Assembly: GCF_914767665.1 (NCBI RefSeq)
Contig: NC_059503.1
Location: 27,652,001-27,716,000, forward strand
Source: Harmonia axyridis
Lineage: Eukaryota; Arthropoda; Insecta; Coleoptera; Coccinellidae
DNA length: 64,000 nt
Reading direction: 5' to 3'
Numbering within the stretch: the stretch's first letter is position 1; every line of letters starts with the position of its first letter. Shown here in pieces: positions 36,501 to 48,336 of this stretch. The notes beneath the pieces are model-generated. The model was not told where the DNA came from. It worked only from the letters and a program-made list of their open reading frames with translations, and did not search any database. The position numbers and the translations under genes are program-made.

Positions 36501-38916
36501 ATTATAAATAACTATTATTCAATGAAATTTTAACAGCATATTATTCCCAGAAAATCAATAAAACTCATTATTCGGTATATATGCAATTAATTATTATTAT
36601 ATTATTATAATTAAATTATGAATATAGAATGATTCCAAATGGAATTTGAAATAAAATATAAAACCATACATTATTTGATGAACCATGGCAGGGGAGAAAA
36701 ATGAAAGACCTTCCATATATCCACTTGTTTATAATTTACAATAATATAATACAAAGATTAGACGAATATGACAATTTAAAAAACCCAATTCATTTTAGAA
36801 ATTGTCGAGTATTTTGTCAAAAGAAAATGTGATAGAACATTTAAAATGATGTTTCTATTCTAGAACGAGTAGATGCATTAGAGATACTGGCAAAACTTCT
36901 CGAAAAAAACGTAATCGTAAGTACATAAATAAAATAGGAACAGATTAAGGCAAGTCATGGAATGTGTGAAAAATATCGAAAAAAGCGGCATTGAAAGCCC
37001 AGCTATTGAATGAGCAAAATAAAAAGCTGCACTAATCAAACGGGAATGGAACGTTTGTTGTTATATCCAGAAAATGCAGTTGCAACAATTTCCTTCTGAA
37101 AGTATTGCTACAACATACTTTCATTTTGACATATAAAAAAATAACATAATTAAAACTATATTGCTACCTTACATTCAGTCAAAAGATTTTCACAGCATTT
37201 TAACATTTATTATTATTGCGAGTTCTTAAAAACTTCTTGAATTCTTGAAAATTTCAACAAGTAGACAAATCTATATAGACGCCTCTTCTATAAAAATGAT
37301 TTAAATAACAAATTCTCTCAATCAATTAAACATCTGTAAGCAATATGTACACATAATAAAAGAATAAAAATATACAAAAATTAGTAGCGTAGAAAAGTGT
37401 TGAAACTGCATTGCAAAATAATAATGGCAAATAATTCATTGGATAGTACTCACAAAATCAAAAATAAATACTGTCAAATAATAATACTGCAAATAAATTA
37501 TATACAATAAATGCATACAGAAAAATTGGAACTAAATATGAATCCATAAGGATTTAGATTTACAACTAAAGAAAATTTTGTGAAAATTAACCTGTATGCA
37601 TTTGGTTTGAACAGAAATGAATGGCAACCTGTTTGTTGCTTGCTTTAATAATTTAAATACATATATACAAAAAGACATCTACATGCCTGTCTAGTTACCG
37701 AGCCAGTAGCTAAAACTAAACATACGCTTTGTGACGCCATTTATTATTAATATGAGTAAGTTTACTTCTAGGATTTATTCTTTTTCGTTACACCTACTTA
37801 ACAACATCATGTGAAAGTGAGCCTCCAGTCTCGGCAACTAGACACTGGGATTTTTTTTTCAAGAATTTCGCAAAATAGAAGATTATTAACTTCTAGGAAT
37901 AAGGACGGTGAAGTCGAAACATTTGGGAGTTATTGGATTAAGTTGCTTGGTATCACTGGTATAAAAGTTAATAAATAATGGGCAAAAATCAAATATGTTC
38001 ATAGATTATTTGATAAATTCAAATTGAAGAAACATAAGCCAATAACTCCAAGCTTCAAAGTCAAAGAGACTTAATAAATTATAATGAACATTCAGTCGTA
38101 GGTCCAACGAAAAGAATACAGGGTGAAGAGGTACACATAGAATTAGGTATTATCATTTCAAAGTTCTCAAATTTTCACTTTATCCTTTTCCTTCACTTGC
38201 TAGCTGCCTAAATTTTCGAACCCTGTATTTCAAAAAGTCAACATATAAAATTAGGATTTCATATCTTGTATATATAAAAAATTAAATTATAGTTATTACT
38301 TAATTCAAAACTATGTACAGTGGCAAATATACACATTTCATTTATTTACTACCTTTCTTTTAAATTATAATTAATATTAATATGTATTTATATAGGTACA
38401 CTATTTTCTAACACAGTGTATCGACAACTTCGAGAGAAAGGTTAAGATATTTTCTTATATCACTTTTTTGTGAGTCACCTAAATATTATTAGTTTGTTTT
38501 CATGAGTTTCAGTAATTTCACATGAAAACTCTCGTTTTATTAGGTCGTAATTTGGCAATTTTTTCAAGGGGCCGACTGATTTAGGCCATCAAATCTTGAA
38601 TAAGGCTTATTCTTTTCCAATGATGCTCGACAAAACATTGGCTCGGATGTAACACGAACATCGTTCCTTCACTATTTTCTGAAATTTCTGTGTGCATTTA
38701 AGTTTCATTCATCAAACAGCAATCTTCAGTTTATTAACAACAATTTGCAAAGAATTTATGATACTATATATAAGTAGTGAGACATCAACTTTTTAAACAC
38801 CTTCAGAAAAAAATAAACAAAAACATTTCATTCGAAACGAGCAAAAGCTAAACGAAATCTATCGGTTCTTTGGAACGAAAATAGCGTCCGAGCCAACGTT
38901 TTCGAGGCAGCAAGAG
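36500..38916 (-). other. probable 3' UTR/flank of the PRRT-like gene
   Basis: AT-rich DNA after the stop codon of the large membrane protein. Many possible AATAAA signals and AT-rich stretches, no reading frame. How much is transcribed cannot be told from sequence. Confidence 0.35.
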
Positions 38917-41900
38917 TTATGCTTCCCCATACTGGTTCATGTCATTGAATTTCTTGTTCTTCTTGGGTTTTTCGTGCTCCTCCTGCATGTGCCTGAACCT
39001 AACAAAGCCCTGTTCATCCACCAACATGGAATCAGGTACCTGGTGTCTGGCGTCGTGGCTTGGCAACGTTTGCACCCCTAGGTGCGGCCTAGCGTGATTC
39101 TTCCTCGACCTACCGGTGGACCTTCTGCCCGACGTATTCGACGAGTTTCTCGATCTCCGATCGAAATCGGACCTCTCGAACTCGTGTCTCGTTCTCTCGT
39201 ATTGGTGATGATTCAGACCGCTATTGTCAATAGGCTCACTGTAGATATTCCTATCCTGAGCGTTGCCGAATAGATCGTGCTGGTAATCCTCGTTGTTATA
39301 GTCCAGGTCGTACTTAGGTTTAGTATAATACTTGGCCGTGTCATAGGTCTTCCTAGCCGATCCCCTAGCAGAGGAGTTTTGGGCACCCCTATCGAAATTA
39401 CCGGAACCCGGTTGCAAAAAGTTATTTATATTGACCTGGTCGGCGTTTTGCCTGGAATCAAATCTATCGGAGCCCCACTTGGGCCTTTCAAACCTATCGA
39501 AATTGGAACTGCGCTCGTTGTCGCTGTGGTACCTTTCCAAAGTAGACTTTTTGTCGAAGGAATCGTTCTGGAAGGTGTTTTTGACCAAGATCGGCCTCTC
39601 CACCGCTTCGGTTGGGATGTTGTCAAGTATCATTTCGTTTCTGCTGTAGTTCATGGCATTGGGGTTGGTGTTGCAATTGTTCGGGTAGATGTTATCCGTA
39701 CTGGAGTCACTGGTGGTGCAGGGGAATAGAGGAAAACCGCCCGCGGTCTGCTTTTCCCTCTGTGACATTTTCAGACTGACCACTATCGCTAGCAGAGTAA
39801 TGATAGATATTTCGATAAACCTAACAGATAGCTCAAAGCCCCAGAGTATCCAATGGTGCTTGATTTCACCGTTAAATCGATCCTCCTCGATGAAGAAGAG
39901 GGCGTACAGTTGTACGAAACCAAGAAGAACGAAGAGGAGGGCCACGGCAATGGTTATGTGAGAAGCATAGGAGATATTTTGGGTGCACATTTCGGAAAGA
40001 TTCTGACTTTTCTTGGCCAGGACATTCTTAATGATTCTGTAGAGGTATAAGTAACTGACACCTAAAGCCCATGCCAATAGGACAAAAACAGGTTTGCAGA
40101 CAATCAAACTAGCCTTTTCCATGAAACCAAAAGTTTCCAGTATGCTCAAGCCGAGACAGAGGAAGATGTGAAGGGCGGCGAAGACTACTAAGAACACCGG
40201 CCTGGTCTTGACCTCAAGGTGAGTCAGGGTACGTTTGAGCAAGAACAATATTAAGATAGCGAAGGTAGTGGCCATCAAGCTCATGGGAAAATTGTGCAGA
40301 AAATCGTACAGGAGGACGTTGAAAGAATTATTGACATTGTAAGGGTCATAGGCCAGATAAAAGATCCGAAGCACACAGATGACTGTGAGCATGAGATGCA
40401 CGGTCAGGAAGTAGCTCTTAGAGAACATGTGCGGGTCGTTTTCATATCTGATCAACTTGTATATTGAATAGATCGCGAGGACGATGTAACCGATCAACAC
40501 TAGGAAGATGTGCACGTTCCAACAGATCAGCCACACCTCATCACTGGTCACGAATGTCACATTGCGTTCTTTCTCCTTTACGTTACGCAAATTGATAACA
40601 TCGGATATCTGGGTAGTGAGATCGTTTTGAACTGGCCTCTTCTCCGGAAGTTTGGGAGCGGCGGCCACAGCGTTCTTTTGGACAGTGACGCTCTCCGACC
40701 GGTCTGGCGGTACGTCTTTCTCGAAGGGAGACGAAGGTTCCTCTATTGGCTTCTCCATCTTCTCCGTACTGCGTTCCACTTCCTGGACCCTAACGGTCGG
40801 TTGAGCGATTGGCGCCCTCGTCTTTGTCGTCTTTGGTTCTGATCGTTGCTGGAAATTAGGAGTAGCGGACACCGACTGTAGGAGGGAGTCTGGAAAGTCG
40901 TCGTTTCTGCCGTTCGGTCCGCTGAGTATTCTGGTTATGGCAGGAAGGTAACCCTTGTCGTACTCGAAGTTGCTCTCGTTGACGTTGCGACCACCGTTAA
41001 AGCCATCATTAATACGAACGTTCTGCGACGGCGTATTCAGAGTCTTCTTCTTCTCGTTTGTCGGAGGCTGTGGGTTGGAGTTGTGTGACGGTGGTTTGGG
41101 CTGTTCCAAAGGCTTTTCTGGAACACGTTCGGCATTGACTTTCGGCAGATCAGGTCTGAAGGGTATTCGGTCCTTGTTAGGCATCAGACTAGGTGGTGGT
41201 ATAGGGCGGCGGTGGACAAAGTCGTTATTGGTTCCACGCAAAGTAGGCTTGTCCTGGAACGGACTCTGAAATTTGGGTGGCAACGGCGGCGTGAACAGGT
41301 CCCTGTCCCTCTGCGGCGGGACGTACCTGGGTATTTCCTTGCTGTACATTGACTTCGTGGGTCTAACGTTCCTCTGTACGTTGTACGTCGTCGTAGTCTT
41401 ATAATAGTTCTCTGTCACTTCTTCCTGCGGGTTATTTCTCGGTACGTAGTCTGGTCTTAACCGATCGTTGTTGTAACGGTTCGGGTTGCTGTAGTGCTTA
41501 TTGTGATTGTTCTTTAGGATGTCAGCCGCAGGCGCTGACGTGGGCAGCACATGGTCTTTCTCCAGGTCTGTGCCGTAGCCACCCTCGGGAGGCTCGGCGA
41601 AGTCGCCATCGTATCTCGGCAGGTCTTTCTTCGTATCCACGCGCCGCCATTCCTCGTAACCGTCGGTGTAGCGGTATGTGGTGAGCAGCGGCGTCGCGAG
41701 TGTCGTAACCGGGTAAGCGGTATCCGGTATCGAACGCTTGGTGGTGCTGCCGTATGCAACCTTGTTAAACACGGCGCCTATATCGTCCAAATTCACATTT
41801 TCAACCAGCTGATCGGACTTATCGAACTCACTACCGTAAGCGCGAGCCTGGGCCGTGCACGCGATCAACAACAGGCAAATCACCGATAGCGACGCCGTTT

Positions 41901-42294
41901 TACATGGCGATGTCGACGCGCGACTCGTATATAGGCACGTGAACGTCGTAAGTAACGTGTGAAAACTTAGAGCGGTAAATCTAGCGAATTTCGATTTTAT
42001 TCTACAGTCTTTCCAATCTTTTAACCTTAAATCACAGATAATTTTGCTGTCGACACAACCGTGTTCGGTTCCAGCGACGACAGGGGCGAGACGTCGTTTC
42101 GTCGTCAGGCCGTCGCCGGTCAGTCTTTCTCGCGACTTACGCGGCTTCTCGAGCGTCACCGAACGCGCTTCGGCTTCGCTACCGCACGACGTCACATTGG
42201 AGGAGATGCCTTCTGTCCTGCAGGACTCGAAGTAGGACATACCGTCGGAGGTTCGGGTCCTTCCCGGTAGTGGAAGTTCTTCGTGCAGACACAT
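38917..42294 (-). CDS. PRRT3/PRRT4-like multi-pass membrane protein
   Basis: One open exon of 1125 codons. From about residue 132 a hydrophobic signal-like segment (TASLSVICLLLIACTAQA) is followed by a long Pro/Asn/Arg-rich ectodomain. About seven membrane helices lie between residues 585 and 848, beginning VWLICWNVHIFLVLIGY and ending FIEISIITLLAIVVSL. The cytoplasmic tail is about 275 residues, rich in Arg, Asn, Ser and Tyr, with a conserved-looking end, DEQGFVRFRHMQEEHEKP. This layout and the helix block resemble vertebrate proline-rich transmembrane proteins 3/4. The first 131 residues look like translated 5' UTR. The likelier true start is near 41905, where an ATG is followed at once by TAA in another frame (see findings). 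The function of the family is not well known. Confidence 0.85.
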   Translation of the reverse strand: MCLHEELPLPGRTRTSDGMSYFESCRTEGISSNVTSCGSEAEARSVTLEKPRKSRERLTGDGLTTKRRLAPVVAGTEHGCVDSKIICDLRLKDWKDCRIKSKFARFTALSFHTLLTTFTCLYTSRASTSPCKTASLSVICLLLIACTAQARAYGSEFDKSDQLVENVNLDDIGAVFNKVAYGSTTKRSIPDTAYPVTTLATPLLTTYRYTDGYEEWRRVDTKKDLPRYDGDFAEPPEGGYGTDLEKDHVLPTSAPAADILKNNHNKHYSNPNRYNNDRLRPDYVPRNNPQEEVTENYYKTTTTYNVQRNVRPTKSMYSKEIPRYVPPQRDRDLFTPPLPPKFQSPFQDKPTLRGTNNDFVHRRPIPPPSLMPNKDRIPFRPDLPKVNAERVPEKPLEQPKPPSHNSNPQPPTNEKKKTLNTPSQNVRINDGFNGGRNVNESNFEYDKGYLPAITRILSGPNGRNDDFPDSLLQSVSATPNFQQRSEPKTTKTRAPIAQPTVRVQEVERSTEKMEKPIEEPSSPFEKDVPPDRSESVTVQKNAVAAAPKLPEKRPVQNDLTTQISDVINLRNVKEKERNVTFVTSDEVWLICWNVHIFLVLIGYIVLAIYSIYKLIRYENDPHMFSKSYFLTVHLMLTVICVLRIFYLAYDPYNVNNSFNVLLYDFLHNFPMSLMATTFAILILFLLKRTLTHLEVKTRPVFLVVFAALHIFLCLGLSILETFGFMEKASLIVCKPVFVLLAWALGVSYLYLYRIIKNVLAKKSQNLSEMCTQNISYASHITIAVALLFVLLGFVQLYALFFIEEDRFNGEIKHHWILWGFELSVRFIEISIITLLAIVVSLKMSQREKQTAGGFPLFPCTTSDSSTDNIYPNNCNTNPNAMNYSRNEMILDNIPTEAVERPILVKNTFQNDSFDKKSTLERYHSDNERSSNFDRFERPKWGSDRFDSRQNADQVNINNFLQPGSGNFDRGAQNSSARGSARKTYDTAKYYTKPKYDLDYNNEDYQHDLFGNAQDRNIYSEPIDNSGLNHHQYERTRHEFERSDFDRRSRNSSNTSGRRSTGRSRKNHARPHLGVQTLPSHDARHQVPDSMLVDEQGFVRFRHMQEEHEKPKKNKKFNDMNQYGEA

Positions 42295-42391
42295 TTTACC
42301 TCATCGCTGTCTTTCGGCACCTTTGGACTATAGGCCGCCTCGGCTGGATGGGGAATCTTGTGCGTTCTTGGAATCGGGTGTCCAAGGTTCC
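42295..42391 (-). promoter_or_regulatory. 5' UTR part of the PRRT-like first coding exon
   Basis: On the minus strand 'ttctattcttccag' at about 42405-42392 is a good splice acceptor, so the coding exon probably starts at about 42391. An in-frame TGA lies 9 bp before the ATG at 42294. Upstream non-coding exons must lie beyond 42.4 kb. Confidence 0.45.
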
Positions 42392-45300
42392 TGGAAGAAT
42401 AGAACGAACATTAATAATTTGAAAGAGAGCAGAGGGGAGATAAATGAAACAGAATATTCTATGATACGGTAATTTCGTGAAAAAAAAATTCGAAGGAGAA
42501 GTCTATCATCGACAGCCTAATTATTGAACAAATACCCTAAATAATGAAGATACATCGTTGACAACAGAAACTAGTCTTACGCCAAAATAACTTCACGCAA
42601 CCTTCACAAAGTTGTTGACAAAGCTTTTAACAGTAAACAAAGCTTAAGAACTTGTCACAGCATCTCAATCAAGATGAGTTTCATCCCTGAACATAAACGG
42701 AGCATGTCAATTCGACGCTCTGGTATCACAAGACGCTTTTCATACGCCATAGTAACGCACGTTACGAAACGCATAGAAACGTAATGGTCGAAACCGTTAA
42801 TTAGGGAGCGGCGGAGATAATGCGTGTCGTTAATCGCGGTTTATGTGTATCGTAAGAGATTCTCTGGCAATAAATCAAAGAGGTCGATCTCGGAAACGCG
42901 CCTTTCTCTTCGACCATGTCGAAATGAATCATCGTTACTCGTCGCGTCGCTGCTTTCGTTATCTCATTAACGATTATGACTTACGACTGTTTAAGAGGAA
43001 TTGGGCGCTTTGATCCCGTTTCGAATTCGACGTCATCTGTTGTACGACGCCCCGGTCCGGTCACAATTCCTAGAGACGAACGCCAAAGCTGACCAACTCT
43101 AAATTATTTCGGAATTACGACAAGGATATGTTACTATTTCTGTTGTACAAACATTGATATGATCACTTTTATCATTATTTTGTTTTTTGAAAATGTGTAT
43201 GCAAAACAAATCCTACTGATGGGGGATCTATATAGGCCGACCCAGGACAAACTTTAACCGATTGTAAACATCTCCCATGCTAAGAAGCAACTTGTGGAAC
43301 TAGCCTTAACCTATTACCACTCATCGTGCAAAATTTGGAACATTTCCTTTTTAACATTTTTTTTTCTTACAGATGAATAGTTCACAAGTGTACACGCGGC
43401 GGGTTCCACATACAGTACAATCGCTTCTCGGCGTTCAGAAACTTTTGCCGATATCTGACGCTTATTTTGTGAGTTGGACAAATTTTAGTGTGCCCTGAAA
43501 CCTACATCTGTTAGGATGAATTATTCGCAAAGCTTAGGTGAAAAACACGGTTTTAGTGCCACAAAAAATATTCAGTATACGGTAGATGTTCCTTAATAGT
43601 AATTTGTTTAGTTGTAACATATTCGGAATAGTTTGCAATAAAGGCCAAGCTATCTATTAAATCGGCAATTCGTATATGTAACTATATATTTAAGCACTGT
43701 GCAACGTAAAACTGTGCGATTTACATTACTTTAAACAGAAAGCACGATCAAAAACCAATAGGGTAGCATCTGTGAAGTATATCGCACGGCGAATAACCAA
43801 TAAAATAAAACCTTTAGTAGTTACCAAGGAAACGAATAACAAACAGCCCGGGTAGCCGATTACTTTTTGACGTTTCGTAAGTGTGTCGCGATTTGTCATT
43901 AGTTTTTGAATTTGCCTAAGTTTTCATGGAAATGAATGTGGTCGTAGAAAAAGTATAGTACCCAACTCGAGTTAAACCAATTACGCACTTTTTGAGATAC
44001 TATTACTAGAAAAACGTTTTCTAGTCGTGCGAAATATGTTTCTTACAACTCATGTTATGTAATATAGGTACTATTATTTCACTGTATTACAACCCATTTA
44101 CAATAAATTCATTTGAATAAGTAGAACATTTTAGTTCCCTTAACTGTGAGTTGTGCCATGCCATATTTGGCACAAATCATAATATCAACTTTTTTCGCGG
44201 AAAATTTGAGGCGGGCATTTTTTTGACATTTTTATGCATATATATGTACCTAATACACAAAATATCAGAAAAATGGTGAGAATGGGTTAAGCCGGAGATG
44301 TAGTGTAGGGCAGGTTAGCGTAAAATTATGCAATCTGGCTTACGCCACATTATGCGCAGCCTGACTTGATATGACTTACAGAATTTACGCTCCCAATAAT
44401 CCCCCGTTTTGTGAGAAGTGCTCGACATCTGAGCGTCAAGGCGTACCACGAACGCTGGACGTCGCGACGAAATTTCACCTCAGCAATACCTCCATCCCAA
44501 ATGAAATTACGATGAGCACATCACGCGTTGTTCCCGTAAAAAAAGGGACGAACGGCGACGCCGATAACAGCGAGTTTTTCAGGAAAAAAGGGCAGACATC
44601 AACCCGCTTCTTAAATGCTCGGGTTAATTATCGTGGCGCAAAAACGTCCGCGTCGCGAGAACGCAATGGGGCTCGTCATGGCCGACGAGACGTGTAATTA
44701 ACGCTCGTGCAGGTATTTGTCGTTCGTTTTATTCCTTCCAGGTTATTGGACGAAGGAAAATTGACCGAGCGGAAAAAAGCGGCCGTATGACGGGCAGGCG
44801 TGGCGCCGTTGTACGAATTAAATTCGGGGATCTGTCCTTGTTGCGTCAGCACTAGACGCTGAGCCGTTCATTTGTTCATTTTACAACGGTTTTATCTAAC
44901 TAGGATGTAATACGGGTATTTTAAAGAATGAATTCCGCGTCATTTTCACACCGATTATGTCATGAGAGAGGACCAGCGCGAGTAATTTTAATGGGATCTG
45001 AAAAGGCGGTCAGCAAACTGGGCCGAATCGCAGCCCCTCAAATAGAGACTGCCTGAAACGGTCGCTCTCCTGTTTCACCTTTAACTCCGGCCCTGTCATG
45101 AGAAAGATGCCTAAAAATTCTAGTTTGCCGATTGATTACATTTTGTTTAAGAGGGAATACCACCAGGTGACATTCTCCTGATCTGTCAATATTTTCCCAG
45201 GGGAGGAGGGACAAAAATAATGTACGGTGTTGCTGATTGATTATTCAGAAGTAGTTAGTAATATTACAATAGTTTCCTCGAAAGGAAGTACTCTACTAGT

Positions 45301-46867
45301 CTTTATATGAATTTCCACAAAATTTGAGTTATGTCTCTTTTGTAATGATTGGTTGTAGGATCTTTTTACGAAAGGTTAGCATTATATTTTTGTTAATTAG
45401 CAGGTGCCGCTATTTCCATGGAAACCATTTTGTTGACGCTTAAGACAATTCAAAGACCATTTCAGGAGCAATATTGTGTATACCTATACCCCGCATCTGG
45501 GTAGGTAATTGTTTTGTTCATTCTCAACAATTGTTGATCAGAATTTTGAGCATTACGTTAAATTCGTTCGTTTCCGTAAATAAAATTTTGATTATTTTAT
45601 TATTATTTACATTATTTTGAATTCGTGAATTTGAATTCATTTTTGAGACATTGCTATTGTGCATTACATGGTTGTTGGCGATTACAACAGATACTTCCAA
45701 CTGATTCCTTTGTACCTTTTCTTCCCATCAGTGTAATATTTTCAACACAGCCGTTGACTGCAGAATAGATGAGTCAAATTGTTTTGGATTAGAATTTTTC
45801 ATACAGTCCATTTAAATAACCATCACCATTTGTTTCAGAAAGTGACAACATCTTTGTGAAAACGATCGTTAGACGCTGTTTTTTTTCCTCTTAAACTTCA
45901 AGAAATGACAATGTCAAATTTCATAAAAACCCACCCTGTATGCAATGCCGTTATAGGAAAGTCCGTATAAGCGCATGAGTCGACAAAGCGGCGGATCCGA
46001 AGTGTTCCATACATAAATCCCAAGTATCTGTTTTATAACCGAATAAATATTAAAATCCTTTGATATAGAAATCTTGGTTTTATTGGTCCTTCGAATCTTG
46101 CACTCCTTTATTTGCCGAACTTTCGACCAACGAAAAATGTAGTTAGAACTCGACCCTCTTTCAATTTACGTTCCGTTTTCTATCCAAGTCTATAATATAA
46201 TCCATCCATAAAACGCGTACAAACAGAGAGCCGAAATACTCTTCGAAATTCGTCGAGAAAAAAAAATCACGTACATCCGTCAACGTGCAGAAATAAAACT
46301 TTACGCTTACGGATCTCGTTCATTCTTTATGCGGATGGTTTAGAGTAACGCCCCGTCGTTTTCGGTTCAGGGAAAACACTTTTATTGCGCCGTTTAGGGA
46401 CGTCGGGCATCTTTCTTCCCGTAAGAGAGAAAGGAACGCGTACGCCAAGACGTGGGTGACGGAAGAAGAGTGCGTTACGACGGCTATAAAGGTCTGGTCG
46501 CTAAAAGCGAGAGGTAAAAGACCACTTAACATACGCGCCTTCTGCGGCAAGAATTTGCATCGTATAGTATTCCCAAGGAACGTTTGCAACAATTTTATTA
46601 TCGGAGGTCGTGTATCCTAAAACATCAGTTTCAATATGATATGGTGGTTCTTTCGAATGACTTGTTTGTAAACTTGACGCTTCAAGATTGGAATGTTTTT
46701 TGTTTTTGTGGACTACTCCTCACGTTAATAAACGATTACCACCTAATATCGTGTTTGCTTCAATTAAAGAGCACTCGAATCTTTAATGGTATTTGTTATT
46801 ACCTTGAAGACTGATAGATTAATGCGTTATGTTGGATCTATCAGCTGGATAACTTGTGGTATACAGG
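42392..46867. other. upstream region with CpG-rich blocks, no gene
   Basis: No convincing coding exon. CpG-rich blocks occur at about 42750-43080, 44370-45100 and 46180-46600, separated by AT-rich DNA. Chance frames such as 44371-44697 and 46320-46592 follow the CpG content. The blocks may be promoters, non-coding first exons or enhancers of the PRRT-like gene. A dispersed repeat copy lies at 45195-45385. Confidence 0.4.
45195..45385 (+). repeat. dispersed repeat, copy 2 (copy 1 at 23795-23985)
   Basis: Same element as 23795-23985, same orientation, about 180 bp recognisable. Confidence 0.65.
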
Positions 46868-47829
46868 ACAGGGTGAGTTTTTGAAAACTTTCCATTGGCA
46901 TATCTCCCAAGTTATAAAAGCTATGAAACAATAGTTAACTATCCAAACATTTCAGTGGCCTTTAACATTCCTGTGATTTAAGCAAATGTGCCTACAAGCA
47001 AGAGTTACAGGGGAGAGAAAAAACCGAAAGGGAAACACTCTGGCGGAATGTTCCAAAAAGTTTCTTCGAAACTGATACGTTTAAGAAGTTCCACAAAGTT
47101 TCTCAGATTCTCTGACACTGCGAGATCTAAGAAGTAGTACTCTTCTTAGCAAGAATATGATACACCTCCTCATTGGATTACATGCTTGGCATTGTCGAGC
47201 ATTGTGAGAATGAGTCTTGCAGGAAATGACGATTGCAGATTTTTTGGGCAGGAGGAAGAAACTACTGATCACCTGATGACGGAATGCTTGGGATAAGAAA
47301 CTTGTAAATTAGCCTCTTTGAGGTCATACCAGATACTGGTGTTCATTAGAACTTTGGAACTGGAGGGCGAGGATAGCTCTGATGGGAGGCACAATTGAAG
47401 TATATGGATCTTAGCAAGAATATGATACACCTCCTCACTGGGTTTCTTAGAGGGCATTGTCGTCTCAGGAAGCATGAGAATGGGTCTAGCAGAAAATAAC
47501 GAGAGCAGATTTTTTGGGAGGAGGAAGAAATTCTTGATCACCTGGTGACGAAATGCCTTGCATAACTAGTCAAAATAAAATATGCTTGGGATAAGAAACT
47601 TGTAAAAGTAGCCTCCTTGAGGCCATACCAGATACTGGCGTTCATTTGAACTTAAGGGAGAGTTGTGCGTCATGTAATGGCGACAATAACTCTGATGTGA
47701 AGGCACACAATAGAACCCCTAAAAATCTAACCTTACCTAACTATCCAAACATTTTCAACTGTTTTTTCACTTCTCTCATAAATTCGGAGATACACCAATG
47801 ACAAGCAAGTTTTAAAACCCCCACCCTGT
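46868..47829. mobile_element. inverted-repeat element interrupted by a LINE fragment
   Basis: The outer ends 46868-46935 and 47755-47829 are inverted copies. Both begin 'acagggtg', then share a 'ttt.aaaact' block, 'cattgg..tatctcc' and further matches. Without the LINE fragment (46953-47737) and one copy of the 17-bp duplication, the two arms form a small, about 160-bp foldback element. Confidence 0.75.
46953..47737 (+). mobile_element. 5'-truncated LINE 3' end with internal tandem duplication
   Basis: Flanked by a perfect 17-bp target duplication, taactatccaaacattt, at 46936-46952 and 47738-47754. The interior holds two related units, about 47135-47390 and 47400-47670. Each has 'cttagcaagaatatgataca', a Leu-Thr-Gly..His motif region, 'cagattttttggg' with 'gaggaagaaa', and 'taccagatactgg'. 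They code the broken end of the RNase H-distal zinc-knuckle-like region (IFWEEEE..DHL) of jockey/R1-type LINEs. The 3' end is 'aatctaaccttacc'. Inactive. Confidence 0.75.
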
Positions 47830-47832
47830 GTA

Positions 47833-48336
47833 CTTACCGAAAGATGACGAAGATAAAACGTAACAACAGGCGGTGAATAAACTCATTGACATGGAAAGCA
47901 ATCAGCTTTAACGCAAACGAGCCAGCGTCCAATTTAAATCCTGATACAAGACTCTGGAGGGCCCGGGGCGCAACAGTTCGAGAGTACGACCTCGGGGAAT
48001 TTTCGCTTTTCTAGGGTCCGTCGCGGGAAACGGTTTCCGGAACCGTGAAAGACGGAAGTTAATTCCGGCTATCCCGGGGGCGGCAGATCTCGCGTCCGCT
48101 TTTGTGCCGGTATTAAGGGGTCCCGACGATTTACATGCTCAATTGAGGAACGGAGCTAGAAACGTCCGATGTTGGTGTTGCCTGTTATCTTTCCGTCCTG
48201 TCCGTTCCGTTGAGAAGATTTTGGCGGTTTAGGATTGGGTGAAGAAAGGATAATGTTAATTCAATATATTCGAATTCGAGTATTTCGAGACAGTCAGATA
48301 CTTATTTCCGAAGCATACCAATAAAGATGTTGTGAT
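47833..48336. other. CpG-rich block, no gene
   Basis: About 47860-48240 is CpG-rich, with G/C runs such as 'cccgggggcgg'. No reading frame of note. A possible regulatory block. Confidence 0.35.

Noticed and set aside
39082..42270. Many plus- and minus-strand frames of 60-150 codons
   Set aside because: They are shadows of the 1125-codon PRRT-like frame and disappear as soon as that frame is accepted.
43373..43468. Possible plus-strand exon (acceptor, ATG, 32 codons, GTGAGT donor)
   Set aside because: The splice signals look good, but no partner exon was found and the peptide resembles nothing known; likely chance.
44371..44697. 108-codon plus-strand frame
   Set aside because: It lies in a CpG-rich block where stops are rare, has no family likeness and no splice context.
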